From Clostridiaceae bacterium Marseille-Q4143 (lineage in GTDB: Bacteria > Bacillota > Clostridia > Lachnospirales > Lachnospiraceae), in contig CP073693.1 in NCBI GenBank assembly GCA_018228645.1, positions 2,304,416 to 2,368,415 of the forward strand: 64,000 nucleotides of DNA, written 5' to 3'. The notes under the pieces were generated by a model, which made no database searches, was not told the DNA's origin, and worked only from the letters and a program-made list of their open reading frames with translations. The translations under genes were made by a program, and so were the position numbers. Below are positions 26,331 to 35,900 of the stretch, one piece after another; position 1 is the stretch's first letter; every line of letters starts with the position of its first letter.

Positions 26331-28184
26331 ATGAATTTTCAGGAATTTTTACAGGGAAAGGTATTTGATGCCTACAAATATTTTGGTGCACATTTATTAA
26401 AGAAGGGTGCTATATTCCGGGTCTATGCACCCAATGCAGCAAAGGTGGAGCTGCAGGGAGATTTCAGCGGATGGGAACTGCTGGAGATGAAACAGAAAGA
26501 GAATCCCGGAGTGTTTGAAGTAACCGTGCAGAATGCAGAAGCGGGTATGTATTACAAATATGCAATCACGGATGCACAGGGTAACGTGGTGTATCACTGT
26601 GATCCTTATGGGATGCTGATGGAACTGCGACCGGGTTTTGCATCCAGGATTGTAGATGAAAACTGGAAATTTGCAGATGATGAGTGGACTAACAACCAGA
26701 ATACGGAAAAGAACTATAACAATCCTATGAATATCTATGAGCTGCATGCAGGCTCCTGGAAACAAAAAGAGGATGGCAGCTGGTATAATTATGAAGAACT
26801 GGCAGAAGAACTGATTCCTTATCTGAAGAAAATGGGATTCAATTATATTGAATTTCTGCCATTATCGGAACATCCGGCGGATTGTTCCTGGGGATATCAG
26901 AATACTGGATTTTTCGCACCGACGTCCCGTTATGGAACGCCACAGCAGTTGAAAAAACTGGTAGAACTCTGTCATGAAAATGGAATAGGTGTGTTTACAG
27001 ATTTTGTGCCGGTACACTTCTCTATGGATGATTATGGTCTTCTGAATTTTGACGGAACGCCTCTGTATGAGTTTCCCCATCCGGACACCGCCTACAGTGA
27101 GTGGGGAACGATGAATTTTATGCACAGTCGTGGAGAAGTCAGAAGTTTTCTGCAGAGTGCCGCGAATTACTGGCTGACAGAATTTCATTTTGACGGAATC
27201 CGTATGGATGCCATCAGCCGTGCCATTTACTGGAATGGTGATCCGGCAAGAGGTGTCAATGAGCGTGCAGTGGAATTTTTGAGAAATATGAATGCAGGCC
27301 TCCATAAGCTGCATCCGTCTGCTATTCTGATGGCAGAGGACTCCACAGATTTCCCGAAAGTAACGGCACCGACAGAATACAATGGCCTGGGATTTGATTA
27401 TAAATGGGATATGGGATTTATGAATGATACACTGCGCTTCTTCCAGACAGCTCCGGTGTATCGCCCTTATGATTATCACAAACTCAGCTTTTCCATGATG
27501 TATTTTTACAGTGATCTGTTCCTGCTGCCTTTCTCTCATGATGAAGTAGTACACGGCAAGGCCACGATTATTCAGAAAATGTGGGGAGATTATGAGAATA
27601 AATTCCCGCAGGCAAAGGCATTTTATACCTATGTCTATGCACATCCCGGAAAGAAGCTGAATTTCATGGGCAATGAATTCGCACAGTTTCGCGAATGGGA
27701 TGAGACAAGGGAGCAGGACTGGGATATCCTGAAGTATCCGCTTCATGATGCCTTCCATCATTTTTATGCGAAGCTTGCGCATCTTTATCTGGAGGAACGG
27801 TCACTGTATGATGGAGAATATAATCAGGACTGTTTTGAATGGCTGGAAGTAGATGCGGCAGATTATGTGACCTATGCATGGGAACGCCGGGCTGGCGGAG
27901 AGACCATTGTGACAGTGATGAATCTGTCAGATCAGTTCTGGAAGGATTTTCCGGTGGGTCTGCCTATGTATTACGAACTGGAAGAACTGCTTAACACGGA
28001 CTGGAAGGAATTTGGCGGAAATACATCACCAGAGGATCAGAATTTCCGTATTGTAGATGAAGAACACAGAAAACGGCCGCAGACCCTGTATGCAGATCTG
28101 CCGCCGTTTACTGCGAGAATGTTTAAGGTAAAGGGAGTGAAGACTCCTGCTCAGAAGAAGGATGTGCCGGCAGGCAGACGGTAA
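26331..28184 (+). CDS. glgB: 1,4-alpha-glucan branching enzyme
   Basis: The start at 26331 follows GGGGGAAAAGT and gives 617 residues; the longer frame would read through the promoter. A CBM48 domain (GAIFRVYAPNAAKVELQGDF) leads into the GH13 barrel. The catalytic residues are D293 in GIRMDAIS, E336 in LMAEDST and the transition-state aspartate D404 in FSHDEVVHGK. GlgB introduces alpha-1,6 branches into glycogen. The glycogen synthase glgA is 7.7 kb away on the same strand, so the pathway is split. The last 62 bases overlap the end of the convergent kinase gene. Confidence 0.95.
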   Translation: MNFQEFLQGKVFDAYKYFGAHLLKKGAIFRVYAPNAAKVELQGDFSGWELLEMKQKENPGVFEVTVQNAEAGMYYKYAITDAQGNVVYHCDPYGMLMELRPGFASRIVDENWKFADDEWTNNQNTEKNYNNPMNIYELHAGSWKQKEDGSWYNYEELAEELIPYLKKMGFNYIEFLPLSEHPADCSWGYQNTGFFAPTSRYGTPQQLKKLVELCHENGIGVFTDFVPVHFSMDDYGLLNFDGTPLYEFPHPDTAYSEWGTMNFMHSRGEVRSFLQSAANYWLTEFHFDGIRMDAISRAIYWNGDPARGVNERAVEFLRNMNAGLHKLHPSAILMAEDSTDFPKVTAPTEYNGLGFDYKWDMGFMNDTLRFFQTAPVYRPYDYHKLSFSMMYFYSDLFLLPFSHDEVVHGKATIIQKMWGDYENKFPQAKAFYTYVYAHPGKKLNFMGNEFAQFREWDETREQDWDILKYPLHDAFHHFYAKLAHLYLEERSLYDGEYNQDCFEWLEVDAADYVTYAWERRAGGETIVTVMNLSDQFWKDFPVGLPMYYELEELLNTDWKEFGGNTSPEDQNFRIVDEEHRKRPQTLYADLPPFTARMFKVKGVKTPAQKKDVPAGRR

Positions 28185-29199
28185 AGGTACTGCCAAGATC
28201 CGGAATGCTTTCTAATGTTATATGACCACCGTAAAGGGTGACGATCTGATGGACAAGTGCAAGTCCCAGACCGTTGCCCTTTTTCTTGTGGGACGTATCA
28301 CCCTGATAAAATTTGTCGAAAACCCGGGACTGAATATCCGGTGTGATACCGATACCGGAATCCTGCACACTGACCGTCAGCCATTCTTCATCCATGGAGG
28401 CTTTGATGGTAATTTCCCCACCTGCTGGAGTGAATTTGATAGCATTATCAATGAGATTACTCCAGATATGGGAAGTCAGTTCCTGATTTCCATACCATGT
28501 GATTTTATCAAGCTCCGGTTCAAGAACCAGATTCTTTGCAGACCAGGCGGATTCAGCCCTTAAGATGATCCAACGGATCTGTTCATCCACCCGGAAATCT
28601 TCCTGATCAGTGATAATAGTCTGATTTTCCAGGCGGGAAAGGCTCAAAATATTTCCTGTCATTTTGGAAAGCTCTCTTGCACTGGTAATGATGGTTTCTA
28701 TATATTCATTCCGTTCCTGGGGCGTGAGGGTGTCGTCCTGCAGGAGAGTCGCATAGCCGGTGATGGTGGCAAGGGGGGTCTTGAACTCATGGGAAACATT
28801 AGAGATAAAGTCAGAATGCAATGTTTCTGTACTATTCAGTTCCTGTACCATCACATTAAAATTGTTTAAAAGTTCGTAAATCTCGCTTTTGTTTCCTGGA
28901 ACATCCAATTTTACCGTATAATCACCGTCGGCCACTTTCTGCATAGCTTTCGAAAGCTCGGAAACGGGATTCAGCGCATAGCGGAAAATGAACACGCTGA
29001 TAAACATTCCGAGAACTAGTGCAACAAGAGCCAGCAGGATAATGAAATGCAGACCGGTGATTGGGAGTGGAAATAAATTCCATATATTTAACCGGTTCAT
29101 AAGATGGATGGTAAATCCGATAATCAGGAAAGTACAGATCATCACCCAGAAACAGCAGAGAACAACTCTCATCCAGATGGAATAAAAATTCTTTTTCAT
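28123..29199 (-). CDS. Sensor histidine kinase, OmpR-partner type
   Basis: Two membrane segments (about 13-34 and 50-72) enclose a very short extracytoplasmic loop, so it may sense the membrane itself. A HAMP domain follows (RYALNPVSELSKAMQKVADG), then HisKA with SHEFKTPL and H137, then the ATPase domain with NLIDNAIKFTP, DSGIGI and GNGLGLAL. It overlaps the regulator gene upstream by four bases. The pair is encoded next to, and divergent from, the RND efflux operon, suggesting control of that operon. Confidence 0.92.
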   Translation of the reverse strand: MKKNFYSIWMRVVLCCFWVMICTFLIIGFTIHLMNRLNIWNLFPLPITGLHFIILLALVALVLGMFISVFIFRYALNPVSELSKAMQKVADGDYTVKLDVPGNKSEIYELLNNFNVMVQELNSTETLHSDFISNVSHEFKTPLATITGYATLLQDDTLTPQERNEYIETIITSARELSKMTGNILSLSRLENQTIITDQEDFRVDEQIRWIILRAESAWSAKNLVLEPELDKITWYGNQELTSHIWSNLIDNAIKFTPAGGEITIKASMDEEWLTVSVQDSGIGITPDIQSRVFDKFYQGDTSHKKKGNGLGLALVHQIVTLYGGHITLESIPDLGSTFTVCLPAHPSSEQESSLPLP

Positions 29200-29870
29200 T
29201 TCTCGATGATCCCCTTATATCCAAGACCACGGACGGTCTGAATCTGAAAATAAGGAATATCCCGGAAACGATCCCGTAGACGGTTGATATGCACATCTAC
29301 CGTACGGATATCCGTTTCAGAATCGTAACCCCACAGCTCGTCCATAATCTGCTGTCTGGTAAAAGTATGGTTCGGGAAAGAGAGCAGTTTATAAAGAAGC
29401 TGAAACTCTTTCTGCGGAAGAATCTGGGATTTTTCATCGATCGTAACGGTCAGGTTAATGTAATCCAGGCAGACGTGGTCGAACTCCAGCTTTTTTTCAT
29501 AGATAATTTTTGCCCGGCGGAGGAGTGCTTCCACGCGGAGGAGCAGTTCATTGACATCAATGGGTTTTACCATGTAGTCGTCAATGCCGAGTTTAAATCC
29601 TTTTGCCTTATCCGGAAAAGTATCTTTGGCAGTCACGACCAGAATCGGGAGCTGATAACCGCTGTCACGGAGTGCTTTGGTCAGATCATACCCATCCATG
29701 CGTGGCATCATCAGATCAGTAACAATGAGATCAATATAAGTCTGATCCAGCATTTCGAGTGCCTGCTCTCCATCAAAAGCAACGGAAGTCTCATAGCCAT
29801 TTTTATTTAAAACCCTGCAGATTAATTTGTTCAGGGCCTGATCGTCTTCGACAACTAAAATATGAAACAT
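29196..29870 (-). CDS. OmpR/PhoB-family response regulator
   Basis: The receiver domain has the acidic triad E8-D9-D10, phospho-acceptor D52 (VTDLMMPRMDG) and the KP pair in DYMVKPID. The winged-helix output ends with DVHINRLRDRFRD and RGLGYKG, typical of this family. It is translated first in a two-gene operon with the kinase. The 185-base divergent gap to the efflux adaptor gene is the obvious place for it to bind. Confidence 0.93.
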   Translation of the reverse strand: MFHILVVEDDQALNKLICRVLNKNGYETSVAFDGEQALEMLDQTYIDLIVTDLMMPRMDGYDLTKALRDSGYQLPILVVTAKDTFPDKAKGFKLGIDDYMVKPIDVNELLLRVEALLRRAKIIYEKKLEFDHVCLDYINLTVTIDEKSQILPQKEFQLLYKLLSFPNHTFTRQQIMDELWGYDSETDIRTVDVHINRLRDRFRDIPYFQIQTVRGLGYKGIIEK

Positions 29871-30007
29871 AGATACACCTCACTTAAAATGATTTATAAA
29901 TTGCAGTTTAACAATTGTACAATATCATATAGAATGATTGTGAACGGAGTATGAATAAAAAAAAGAATTTCATGTGACATAAATTTATATTTTGTTAAAA
30001 AAACTGG

Positions 30008-30013
30008 TATAAT
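30008..30013 (+). promoter_or_regulatory. Probable -10 element of the RND efflux operon
   Basis: TATAAT, preceded by TGG (extended -10), lies 42 bases before the adaptor start. Only a poor -35 (TTTATA at 29984-29989, 18-base spacing) is present, as expected if the adjacent response regulator activates it. Confidence 0.5.
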
Positions 30014-30055
30014 CTGGGCGAGGCTAAAATAACGAAACAAGGAGGAATGACGAGA

Positions 30056-31765
30056 ATGAATAGAAAAAGACTCATAGCAATGGGAATCATTATGACTCTG
30101 AGTATGTCCACAGTTGCCTGTGGTAAAAAAGAAGAAAAGACAGAGATCAGCAAGGTTGCTGTAGAGGTGGAAAATCCTACGACAGGAGAGCTGACAAATG
30201 ATACAACTTACATAGGAACGGTAGAACCGCAGCAGCAGGTATATGTGACTCCGAAAGTATCCGGAACAGTTACTGCTGCCTATTTTGAGGTGGGAGATAC
30301 GGTAAAGGAAGGCGATGTGCTGTTTAAAATCGATGATGAGGCAGCTCAGCTTCAGATGAAGAGTGCAGAAGCTTCCTATAGCCAAGCACAGGCAGGAGTG
30401 ACCGCAGCTACCAGCGGATCACGAGATCTGCAGAATTATCAGACAGAAGAGCAGATCCGCCAGTTAAAAGAAAAACTGAGTGATGCGGACGACAGCATTG
30501 ATGATATGGAAGATGATCTGGATAAACTGCGGGAGCAGAAAAAGACGGCGAACTCGCAGGTATCCAGTACTCAGACGACCGTGGATCAGCTGACAGAAAG
30601 CCTTGGTGTCCAGAATGAAGCGGTTGAAACGGCTAATAAAGAACTGGAAAAAGCGAAAACCGCATTAGAAGAAGCAAAAAAAGCGGGAAGTAATGAAACT
30701 TCAGAAAGTGGAGAAGAAGGAAATGAAGAGACTTCTGTAGTAGATACATCTGTACAGGAAGCAGCAGTAAAAACAGCAGAAGCGAATCTCCAGGCAGCAC
30801 AGAACAAAGTAGAAGCAACTACCTCCCAGCTTGCCATTGCGAAACAGGGCTTAAGCACTGCTCAGGCAGCATTAAATTCCATTGAGAGTGGCAAGACCCA
30901 GTTAAAATCCGGTATTGAGCAGCTGAAAGATGGAAAAGATACGATTCAGGATAACCTGAACACTGCAGAGCAGACCTACTCCATTACCCAGAACGAAGTT
31001 TACCCGGAGACCGACGCTACATACGCCGCACAGCTTCAGGCAGCATCTGTTGGCGTGGATTCTGCAAAGATGCAGTTAGATTTCTATACGGTGAAAGCAC
31101 CGATCAGTGGTGTGGTAGAGGCAGCCAATGTAAAGAAAGAAGATATGGCAGCAGCTGGAAATCCGGCTTACATTATTTCCAATAAAGATTCCATGACGGT
31201 TACCTTCAATGTAACAGAAAAGGCAAAGAATACGATGAATGTAGGTGACCATGTGACCGTAGAGAGAAATGGAGAGACTTTTGACGGTACTATCACAGAG
31301 ATTGGCACCATGGCAGGACAGCAGACGAAGCTCTTCCAGGTGAAAGCAACCATTCCTGGAGCAGGGGATAAACTTCCGAATGGTGTATCTGTGAAAGTCA
31401 GTGCAACTACCGAGAAAGAAGATGGCAGTACGCTGGTTCCCTTCGATGCTCTTTATTTTTCCGGCGGAGATGCCTATGTTTACTGTGTGGTAGATAATAA
31501 ACTGGTGCGTACTTCGGTCACGGTAGGCCTTATGGATGATGACCATGCGATTATCGAAGATGGACTTGACGCAGACAGCCTGGTAGTCAGCAACTGGTCT
31601 TCCAAGCTGAGAAATGGTGCAGATGCCGAGATCGTGTCTCTGAACGGCGAATCGGTGGCATCACCGGAGCAGGAAGAAGAGGCTACAGAGGATACCCCCG
31701 CAGATGCAGCAGCTGAAAATGAGGAAACTGACAACAGTGCTTCAGATGAGGAGGCTGCTGAATAA
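30056..31765 (+). CDS. RND efflux periplasmic-adaptor-like lipoprotein (HlyD/MFP family)
   Basis: The ATG at 30056 is chosen because GGAGG lies ten bases before it. The signal ends in lipobox TVAC near residue 22. A lipoyl-like half (VYVTPKVSGTVTAAYFEVGD) and its partner (FYTVKAPISGVVEAANVKK) flank an exceptionally long coiled-coil hairpin, about residues 105-330, with heptad-like KEL and AEN repeats. A beta-barrel domain follows, then an acidic, low-complexity tail. In a single-membrane Firmicute it would link the pump to the cell wall side rather than to an outer-membrane channel. The pump gene follows with a one-base overlap. Confidence 0.9.
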   Translation: MNRKRLIAMGIIMTLSMSTVACGKKEEKTEISKVAVEVENPTTGELTNDTTYIGTVEPQQQVYVTPKVSGTVTAAYFEVGDTVKEGDVLFKIDDEAAQLQMKSAEASYSQAQAGVTAATSGSRDLQNYQTEEQIRQLKEKLSDADDSIDDMEDDLDKLREQKKTANSQVSSTQTTVDQLTESLGVQNEAVETANKELEKAKTALEEAKKAGSNETSESGEEGNEETSVVDTSVQEAAVKTAEANLQAAQNKVEATTSQLAIAKQGLSTAQAALNSIESGKTQLKSGIEQLKDGKDTIQDNLNTAEQTYSITQNEVYPETDATYAAQLQAASVGVDSAKMQLDFYTVKAPISGVVEAANVKKEDMAAAGNPAYIISNKDSMTVTFNVTEKAKNTMNVGDHVTVERNGETFDGTITEIGTMAGQQTKLFQVKATIPGAGDKLPNGVSVKVSATTEKEDGSTLVPFDALYFSGGDAYVYCVVDNKLVRTSVTVGLMDDDHAIIEDGLDADSLVVSNWSSKLRNGADAEIVSLNGESVASPEQEEEATEDTPADAAAENEETDNSASDEEAAE

Positions 31766-34700
31766 TGAATCGATTGACGAGGTTAGTATTAAAACGACCT
31801 GTATCCACACTTCTGGCGGTTCTGGCATTGTTTGTTTTCGGATTTTCATCTCTGATGGGGCTTCGTCTGGAACTGATGCCGGATATGGAGATGCCGATGA
31901 AGATCGTATATACGGTCTACCCAGGTGCGGATTCCGAGTCGGTAGATGATCTGGTTACCAGTATGATTGAGGATAAGGCAGGAAGTTTAAGTGGTGTAAA
32001 ATCTATTACTTCGCGTTCCATGGAAAATGTTTCTATGGTTCTTCTGCAGTATGATTATGACCAGAATGTGAATGATGCCTATCTTGATTTGAGGGCAGCA
32101 CTTGACCAGGTAAAGGGAGATCTGCCGGATGATGCGCAGGATCCGATGATCATCGAGATGAACATGGATTCTATGCCGAGTATTTCTTATTCTGTCAGCA
32201 CGACGGACGGAACAGATGCACTTGCATTTGTAAAGCAGGATGTGGTTCCAGAACTGGAAGCACTGAGTACGGTGGCTCAGGTAACCGTATCTGGAGGTCA
32301 GGAACAGCATATAAAGGTAGAACTTAATAGAGACGAGATGAATCAGTACGGACTGGATATGAACTCCATTGCCCAGTACATGAAAGCCTCAGACTTTACG
32401 ATCCCCCTTGGTTCTGTAGATCAGGGCAGTCAGTCCATCAGTGTGATCAGTACAGCTGATACAGATACCGTGCAGGTACTCCGGAAGATTCCGTTGCGCA
32501 CAGCAACGGGAAGCCTGATTCAGCTGTCTGATGTGGCAGATGTAGAATGGACTGTGAAAGATGCAGATAGTATCGCAAGATACAATGGAGAAGATACAGT
32601 AACGGTCAGCATGACCAAGAACCAGAGTGCTGGTACCATCGGCATGGTAAATTCTGTAAAAGAAACCATGAATGACATTCAGGAGAAAAATGAAAACGTT
32701 GTAGTTGCAGCTACCTATGATGCTTCCGATATGATTAAGAAATCTCTCGGCTCAGTTGGTAGTACCCTGGTATTGGGAGTTATTCTTTCCATGATTGTAT
32801 TGTTTATCTTTTTCGGAGACTGGAAAGCGTCAATCATCGTTGGATGTTCCATGCCGATCTCTTTGTTGATGACCGTGATTGTCATGTCGATGATGGGATT
32901 TTCTCTGAATATCATGACTCTGGGAGGTCTGGTGATTGCCATCGGTATGATGGTCGACAGTTCCAGTGTCGTGATTGAGAGCTGTTTCCGTGCGAATGAC
33001 CGGGTACCGGATTTTTCAGAAGCAGCGTTGCAGGGTACGACGGAGGTAGTAGCATCCATCGTGGCATCTACGATTACAACCGTTGTTGTTTATCTGCCTC
33101 TTTGCTTCTCGGGCGGTATGACAGGACAGATTTTCATGCAGCTGGGTCTGACCATTGTATTTTCGATGGTAGCTTCCCTGATTTCTGCGATTACACTGGT
33201 TCCGCTGTTCTTTAAACTGTATAAACCAACACAGAAAAAGGAACTGCGGCTGAATGTCTTCCTTAATAAAATCAAAGAAAAATACGATCATGTGGAGCGG
33301 AAACTTCTGCATAAGAAGAAAACCTGCCTTCTGACAGCTGTGCTTCTGCTGGTGGCTTCTTTCTGGATTCTGAGCATGACAAATATTGTTTCCATGCCGA
33401 CCATGGATGAAGGAATGATCTCTGTGACTGCTACGTTCCGGCCGGGAACCCGTGTCGAGGTAGTCAATGAGCAAATCGTCCAGATTGAAGATCTGGTGGC
33501 AGCAGATGAAAATGTGGAAAGCTATACGTTGACGGCTTCCGCAGGTTCTGCAACCATTTCCGCAACCTTGAAAGATGACAGAAAGATGACGACTCAGGAA
33601 GTTGTCGATCAATGGGTGCAGGATACGAAGAATGTTTCGGATATGCAGCTTGATATCACCATGTCCAGTTCCATGTCCATGGGCAGCAGTACGACAGGTT
33701 CCGGTGCAACTTTGACCGTTGGTTCTGTGAATCTGGAAGATGTGAAAGATGCATCAGAAATGATTCAGGATGCAGCATGGAATATTCCAGGTGTACTGAA
33801 TGTGTCTACCGATGCAGGAGCGTCCACGACGCAGCTTCGGGTGGTAGTGGATCCGTTAAGTGCCATGAGTCATGGACTGACACCGACGCAGGTAGGCGGA
33901 ATGCTTTACAGTACCTTAAGTGGTACAAAAGCCATGACTGTTACATCGGATGGGGAAGAATATGATGTAGATCTTTCTTTTCCGGAAGGAACCTATGATA
34001 ATGCCACCCAGCTGTTGGATACAGAGGTAGCAGGCGTGCCCCTTTCTGAAATGGCAACACTGGAATATACAGATGCAGCCCAGACCATTATGAAGATGGA
34101 TGGAAAATACACCGTTACAGTAAGTGCTACCTGCCTTTCTGATGACAAAGCAGATATCCAGGATGCCATGGATGAGTTCCTGAATACGCTGGATCTGCCG
34201 GACAGTGTAGGTGAGGCAGAGACCATGATGGATAAGATGCAGGATGATATGTTCGGAGATATGGGAAAAGCCATTGCAATGGCATTATTCCTGGTATTCC
34301 TTGTTATGGCCATGCAGTTTGAGTCTCCAAAGTTCTCTTTGATGGTTATGTTAAGTATCCCATTCAGTCTGATCGGTGCATTTGGATTAGTATTCTTAAG
34401 TGGTACAGACTTTAGTATGGTAGGTCTGATGGGTGTGCTGACTTTGGTTGGTACGGTTGTAAATAATGGTATTCTCTATGTCGATGGTGTGAATATGCTG
34501 CGCCGCAGAATGGATATTGAGGATGCCCTGATTGAATCCGGTAAGACGAGACTTCGCCCGATTCTGATCACAACCCTGACCACCATTATTTCCATGACAC
34601 CAAGTGCCCTTGGTATTGGTGGCGAAAGCGCTGTTATGATGCAGGGAATGGCGCTGGTTATTATCGGAGGTCTTGTGGCTTCCACATTGCTGATTCTCCT

Positions 34701-34818
34701 TCTGATGCCGGTATTCTATCTGATGGTATACGGTACCAGTAAGAAGACGCGTAAAGAGCGCTGGCATAGATTTTATTTCTGGAAAAAGAAAAAAGAGGTT
34801 CCGCAGGAACAGGAATAA
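31765..34818 (+). CDS. RND-family efflux permease (AcrB-like)
   Basis: The 1017-residue protein has the RND layout of 12 membrane segments with two large extracytoplasmic loops after helices 1 and 7. It begins LTRLVLKRPVSTLLAVLAL, typical of the first helix. Helix 4 carries GGLVIAIGMMVDSSSVVIE, with the acidic proton-relay residue, and the equivalent region in the second half is LVGTVVNNGILYVDGVNML. Substrates may include drugs, bile acids or lipids and cannot be named. It is coupled to the adaptor by a TAATG overlap. Confidence 0.93.
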   Translation: MNRLTRLVLKRPVSTLLAVLALFVFGFSSLMGLRLELMPDMEMPMKIVYTVYPGADSESVDDLVTSMIEDKAGSLSGVKSITSRSMENVSMVLLQYDYDQNVNDAYLDLRAALDQVKGDLPDDAQDPMIIEMNMDSMPSISYSVSTTDGTDALAFVKQDVVPELEALSTVAQVTVSGGQEQHIKVELNRDEMNQYGLDMNSIAQYMKASDFTIPLGSVDQGSQSISVISTADTDTVQVLRKIPLRTATGSLIQLSDVADVEWTVKDADSIARYNGEDTVTVSMTKNQSAGTIGMVNSVKETMNDIQEKNENVVVAATYDASDMIKKSLGSVGSTLVLGVILSMIVLFIFFGDWKASIIVGCSMPISLLMTVIVMSMMGFSLNIMTLGGLVIAIGMMVDSSSVVIESCFRANDRVPDFSEAALQGTTEVVASIVASTITTVVVYLPLCFSGGMTGQIFMQLGLTIVFSMVASLISAITLVPLFFKLYKPTQKKELRLNVFLNKIKEKYDHVERKLLHKKKTCLLTAVLLLVASFWILSMTNIVSMPTMDEGMISVTATFRPGTRVEVVNEQIVQIEDLVAADENVESYTLTASAGSATISATLKDDRKMTTQEVVDQWVQDTKNVSDMQLDITMSSSMSMGSSTTGSGATLTVGSVNLEDVKDASEMIQDAAWNIPGVLNVSTDAGASTTQLRVVVDPLSAMSHGLTPTQVGGMLYSTLSGTKAMTVTSDGEEYDVDLSFPEGTYDNATQLLDTEVAGVPLSEMATLEYTDAAQTIMKMDGKYTVTVSATCLSDDKADIQDAMDEFLNTLDLPDSVGEAETMMDKMQDDMFGDMGKAIAMALFLVFLVMAMQFESPKFSLMVMLSIPFSLIGAFGLVFLSGTDFSMVGLMGVLTLVGTVVNNGILYVDGVNMLRRRMDIEDALIESGKTRLRPILITTLTTIISMTPSALGIGGESAVMMQGMALVIIGGLVASTLLILLLMPVFYLMVYGTSKKTRKERWHRFYFWKKKKEVPQEQE

Positions 34819-34832
34819 ATAATGAATAAAAA

Positions 34833-34870
34833 GAAACAGACTGTCAAATCAGACAGCCTGTTTCCTTTTT
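34833..34870 (+). terminator. Rho-independent terminator
   Basis: GAAACAGACTGTC (34833-34845) pairs with GACAGCCTGTTTC (34852-34864), then CTTTTT. It closes the efflux operon. Confidence 0.85.
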
Positions 34871-34899
34871 ATAAAAAATTTGCGAAATCTTAACGCATT

Positions 34900-34906
34900 T
34901 GTCGAA
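34900..34906 (+). promoter_or_regulatory. 0A box upstream of spo0A
   Basis: TGTCGAA, within TTTGTCGAAAAA, is an exact Spo0A-binding consensus. It lies 125 bases before the spo0A start, so autoregulation is likely. A possible SigH-type promoter (AGGAATT at 34971-34977 and GAAA at 34993-34996) and a TATAAT at 34981-34986 lie between. Confidence 0.6.
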
Positions 34907-35031
34907 AAAGTCAGATAAATAATACTTGTAAGAATGAAACAACTTTTTTATAATTTTTCTATGGATGTTGAGGAATTATGTATAATGCCGTAGAAAGGAG
35001 ACTAGGAAAATGGGAAAAAGGAGGGCTATGA

Positions 35032-35829
35032 ATGAGCAGGTGGAATGTGGCTATTGCGGATGATAATGAGAGGATGGCAGAAATCCTTGATCATATACTG
35101 AAGCAGGATTCCGATTTTGCAGTCGTCGGAATCGCCCATAACGGAGAAGAAACCTGTCGGATGATTAAAGAGAAAGAGCCGGATATTGTACTGCTGGACA
35201 TTATTATGCCGAAATTGGATGGACTTTCCGTGATGGAGAAGATCGGACAGGATAAGACTCTTCAGAAGAAGCCTGAGTTTGTAGTCATTTCAGCGATCGG
35301 ACAGGAACGGATTACGGAAGATGCGTTTTTACTGGGAGCCAGTTATTACATTATGAAGCCATTTGATCATGAAATGCTTCTGAACCGCATTCAGAACCTT
35401 AAAAACAGACAGCGGAAAAAAGCAGAAATCAAAAAAATCGAACCCTATGAGACGAAAGCAGTCTACCAGACGCGAAATTTGGAAACGGATGTTACGGATA
35501 TGATTCATGAGATTGGAGTTCCTGCACATATTAAAGGATACCAGTACTTAAGAGATGCTATTATGATGGCAGTCGAAGATATGAATATGCTGAATTCTAT
35601 AACCAAGATCCTTTATCCAACGATTGCGAAGAGACATCAGACAACACCAAGCAGGGTGGAGCGTGCAATCCGGCATGCTATAGAAGTTGCATGGAGCAGA
35701 GGAAAGATGGATACGATTGACCGATTGTTCGGATATACCGTGAGCGTTGGAAAAGGAAAACCGACAAATTCAGAGTTTATTGCCCTGATTGCGGATAAAA
35801 TACGACTGGACTATAAAAAACAGGCATAA
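35032..35829 (+). CDS. spo0A: Sporulation master regulator Spo0A
   Basis: The receiver domain has D10-D11, phospho-acceptor D56 ([12 protein letters not shown]) and K in IMKPFD. The C-terminal DNA-binding domain includes the invariant [27 protein letters not shown] precedes the ATG. Spo0A controls entry into sporulation, so the host is a spore-former or a close descendant of one. It stands as a single gene; the usual neighbour spoIVB is not adjacent. Confidence 0.97.
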   Translation: MSRWNVAIADDNERMAEILDHILKQDSDFAVVGIAHNGEETCRMIKEKEPDIVLLDIIMPKLDGLSVMEKIGQDKTLQKKPEFVVISAIGQERITEDAFLLGASYYIMKPFDHEMLLNRIQNLKNRQRKKAEIKKIEPYETKAVYQTRNLETDVTDMIHEIGVPAHIKGYQYLRDAIMMAVEDMNMLNSITKILYPTIAKRHQTTPSRVERAIRHAIEVAWSRGKMDTIDRLFGYTVSVGKGKPTNSEFIALIADKIRLDYKKQA

Positions 35830-35900
35830 TTTGTGAAAATTGCTTTCAAAGATACCACCGGTGAGTTATAATGTTGTTAAAAACCGGAGGGGTGCATGAA

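Noticed and set aside
28307..28320. TGTCGAA within the histidine kinase gene, considered as a 0A box
   Set aside because: It lies inside a coding region far from a promoter and probably occurs by chance.
31765..34818. The RND pump considered as a SecDF homologue because yajC is in the window
   Set aside because: Length, duplicated halves and the adaptor partner fit AcrB-type pumps; yajC is 17 kb away.
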